This document shows, piece after piece, positions 4,819-6,333 of a stretch of 6,333 nt of DNA. The position numbers were made by a program, and so were the translations under genes. Source of the stretch: Methylocystis sp. (GTDB lineage: Bacteria > Pseudomonadota > Alphaproteobacteria > Rhizobiales > Beijerinckiaceae). The notes under the pieces are model-generated. The model saw only the letters and a program-made list of their open reading frames with translations. It was not told where the DNA came from and searched no databases. Positions within the stretch are counted from its first letter, which is position 1. Each line of letters starts with the position of its first letter. The DNA lies in NCBI GenBank assembly GCA_023253795.1, contig JALRFG010000116.1, positions 1-6,333 on the forward strand. Reading direction: 5' to 3'.

Positions 4819-6102
4819 TTAGCCTGCCCGCATGAGGCGCGTCAGGCCGCCCATATAGGGCCGCAGCGCTTCCGGTATGGTGACGGAGCCGTCGGCTTCC
4901 TGATAATTCTCCAGCACCGCGACCAATGCGCGGCCCACGGCGACGCCTGAACCATTAAGCGTATGGACATAACGCGGGCTCTTGTCGTCGACCGGACGAT
5001 AGCGCGCGCTCATGCGGCGCGCCTGAAAATCACCGCACACGGAACAAGACGAAATCTCGCGGTATTTGCCCTGCCCCGGCAGCCAGACTTCGAGGTCGTA
5101 GGTTTTTTGCGAAGCGAAGCCCATGTCGCCGGTGCAGAGCACGACTTTGCGATAGGGCAATCCCAGTTTTTGCAAAACCATTTCCGCGCAGCCGGTCATG
5201 CGTTCATGTTCGGCGAGCGATTGTTCCGGCGTCGTGATCGACACCAGTTCGACCTTGAAGAACTGATGCTGACGGATCATGCCGCGCGTATCGCGTCCGG
5301 CGGCGCCGGCTTCGGCGCGGAAGCAATAGGTGCCGGCGGTCATGCGCAAAGGCAATTGCGCCGCGTCGATGATGCTGTCGCGCGCCAGATTGGTCAGCGG
5401 TACTTCGGCGGTGGGGATCAGCCAAAAGTCCTCGCCGGCCGGGAACTGATCCTCGCGGAACTTCGGCAGTTGCGCCGTGCCAAACATGGCGTCGTCGCGC
5501 ACCAGCAGCGGCGGATTGACTTCCATATAGCCATGCTCACTCGTGTGCAGATCGAGCATGAATTGCGCCAGCGCGCGTTCCAGCCGCGCCAGTGGTCCCT
5601 TGTTGACGACAAATCGCGCACCGGAAATCTTCGCGGCGCTTTCGAAATCCATCAGGCCGAGGCCTTCGCCGATATCGAAATGCTCTTTCGGCGTAAAATC
5701 GAAAGCGCGCGGCTCGCCCCAGCGCGCCACTTCGATATTGTCGTTTTCATCGGCACCGTCGGGAACCGCGTCGAGCGGCGTATTGGGAATGGCGGCGAGC
5801 GCGGTTTCCAGTTCGGCGATAGCGTAACGCTCGGCCTCCTCCAGCTTCTCCCAGTTTTCCTTGATGGTTGCGACTTCCGCTTTCAGCGTTTCGGCGCGGG
5901 CGGCGTCGCCCGCCTTCATCGCGACGCCGATTTCCTTTGAGGCGGCGTTGCGGCGCTCCTGCGCTTTCTGCAATTCGGCGATGGCGGCGCGGCGCGCGTC
6001 ATCAAAAATAAAAAGCTGTTCGGCGAGCGGCTCCAGCCCGCGACGCTTGCGGCCGGCGTCAAAAATATCGCGATTTTCACGAATCCATTTGATGTCGTAC
6101 AT
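4819..6102 (-). CDS. serS: Seryl-tRNA synthetase (class II)
   Basis: 427 residues, normal bacterial length. The N-terminal part (about 30-105) is rich in Ala, Glu, Lys and Arg, as expected for the coiled-coil arm that grips the long variable arm of tRNA-Ser. The catalytic core shows motif 1 around EVNPPLLV (194-201), the TAEVPL serine-pocket loop (231-236), motif 2 FRAEAGAAGRDTRG (261-274) with IRQHQFFKVE, the SCSVCGDFQARR stretch (352-363), and motif 3 NGSGVAVGRALVAVLE (383-398) with the class II arginine. It charges tRNA-Ser, and also tRNA-Sec where present, with serine using ATP. The start ATG at 6102 has AGGA (6108-6111) 5 nt upstream. It lies 48 bp after tatC and 12 bp before surE on the same strand. 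Confidence 0.98.
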   Translation of the reverse strand: MYDIKWIRENRDIFDAGRKRRGLEPLAEQLFIFDDARRAAIAELQKAQERRNAASKEIGVAMKAGDAARAETLKAEVATIKENWEKLEEAERYAIAELETALAAIPNTPLDAVPDGADENDNIEVARWGEPRAFDFTPKEHFDIGEGLGLMDFESAAKISGARFVVNKGPLARLERALAQFMLDLHTSEHGYMEVNPPLLVRDDAMFGTAQLPKFREDQFPAGEDFWLIPTAEVPLTNLARDSIIDAAQLPLRMTAGTYCFRAEAGAAGRDTRGMIRQHQFFKVELVSITTPEQSLAEHERMTGCAEMVLQKLGLPYRKVVLCTGDMGFASQKTYDLEVWLPGQGKYREISSCSVCGDFQARRMSARYRPVDDKSPRYVHTLNGSGVAVGRALVAVLENYQEADGSVTIPEALRPYMGGLTRLMRAG

Positions 6103-6150
6103 AAATATCCTGCGGGTGGACGCGGGCGCGTGAACGCATGACGTGGCCGT

Positions 6151-6333
6151 CTATTGCTCTTCGCCGATTGTCCGCTCCCGCTCCTCTCTTTTTTTCTCGA
6201 TCATTCGCACGGAAAAGATCGACAGTTCATATAAAAGCACGCCCGGAATCGCGAGCGCGAGTTGCGAAAACACATCCGGCGGCGTCAGTATCGCTGCGAC
6301 GACGAAAACAATCACGATGGCGTAACGTCGCTG
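6151..6333 (-). CDS. tatC: Sec-independent translocase subunit TatC (C-terminal 60 residues; 5' end outside window)
   Basis: The minus-strand frame is open from the right edge to TAG at 6151-6153, giving 60 residues. It begins QRRYAIVIVFVVAAILTPPD, the end of the cytoplasmic loop and fifth membrane helix of TatC with the conserved TPPD turn. A short periplasmic link (VFSQ) and the sixth helix LALAIPGVLLYELSIFSV follow, then a charged cytoplasmic tail rich in Glu, Arg and Lys. TatC is the inner-membrane receptor for twin-arginine signal peptides and works with TatA and TatB; tatA and tatB are probably just outside the window. Translation ends 48 bp before serS, with no terminator seen in between, so read-through into serS is likely. 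Confidence 0.95.
   Translation of the reverse strand, partial: QRRYAIVIVFVVAAILTPPDVFSQLALAIPGVLLYELSIFSVRMIEKKREERERTIGEEQ

Noticed and set aside
4078..4950. Plus-strand open frame of 290 codons opposite surE and the end of serS
   Set aside because: surE and serS happen to lie in the same frame, so their antisense register stays open across the 12-bp gap. The product is Arg/His/Asp-rich with no domain, and no ribosome site is evident.
4963..5940. Long plus-strand open frame of 325 codons opposite serS
   Set aside because: It is in codon register with serS; antisense stops would need TTA, CTA or TCA in serS, which are rare in a GC-rich gene. The product has no recognisable domain, while serS shows all class II motifs.
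6143..6325. Plus-strand frame of 60 codons at the right edge
   Set aside because: It is antisense to the C-terminus of tatC, which is clearly recognisable on the minus strand.

Overview
The window is an ordinary stretch of GC-rich alphaproteobacterial chromosome, most likely from the Hyphomicrobiales (Rhizobiales). This rests on protein style (serS with the SCSVCGDFQARR stretch, a degenerate LysM/LytM lipoprotein, a four-cysteine secreted mini-protein) and on the gene order tatC-serS-surE-pcm-nlpD. The genus cannot be read from the sequence. No phage, IS, CRISPR, rRNA or tRNA sequence was seen.

Left part, plus strand (1-1387): the C-terminal end of a GNAT acetyltransferase (YhbS-like) overlaps by ATGA with a complete zapE, the cell-division-associated AFG1-type ATPase. 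The two look translationally coupled.

Middle (1362-1797), minus strand: a small secreted four-cysteine protein of unknown function starts at a GTG preceded by a good Shine-Dalgarno. Its 3' end overlaps the 3' end of zapE tail to tail by 26 bp. Upstream of it lie two tandem perfect stem-loops. The distal one is followed by a T-rich run on the minus strand and is a convincing intrinsic terminator for the large operon to the right.

Right part, minus strand (6333 down to 1798): tatC (C-terminal part only), serS, surE, pcm and an nlpD-like LysM + LytM lipoprotein. serS-surE are 12 bp apart, surE-pcm overlap by ATGA, and a 127-bp gap with a possible promoter and a CtrA-like TTAA pair precedes nlpD. 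The cluster combines protein export (TatC), translation (SerRS), nucleotide phosphatase and protein repair (SurE, Pcm), and envelope division (NlpD-type amidase activator). surE-pcm-nlpD is an old conserved order also known from gammaproteobacteria. TatC may be functionally linked to NlpD because cell-wall amidases are classic Tat substrates, but that is inference.

No undescribed multi-gene system is evident. The items most worth a second look are the four-cysteine mini-protein, the tandem stem-loops at the operon end, the metal-site-less LytM domain, and the possible cell-cycle control of nlpD. Every stretch longer than 300 bases is occupied by a gene.
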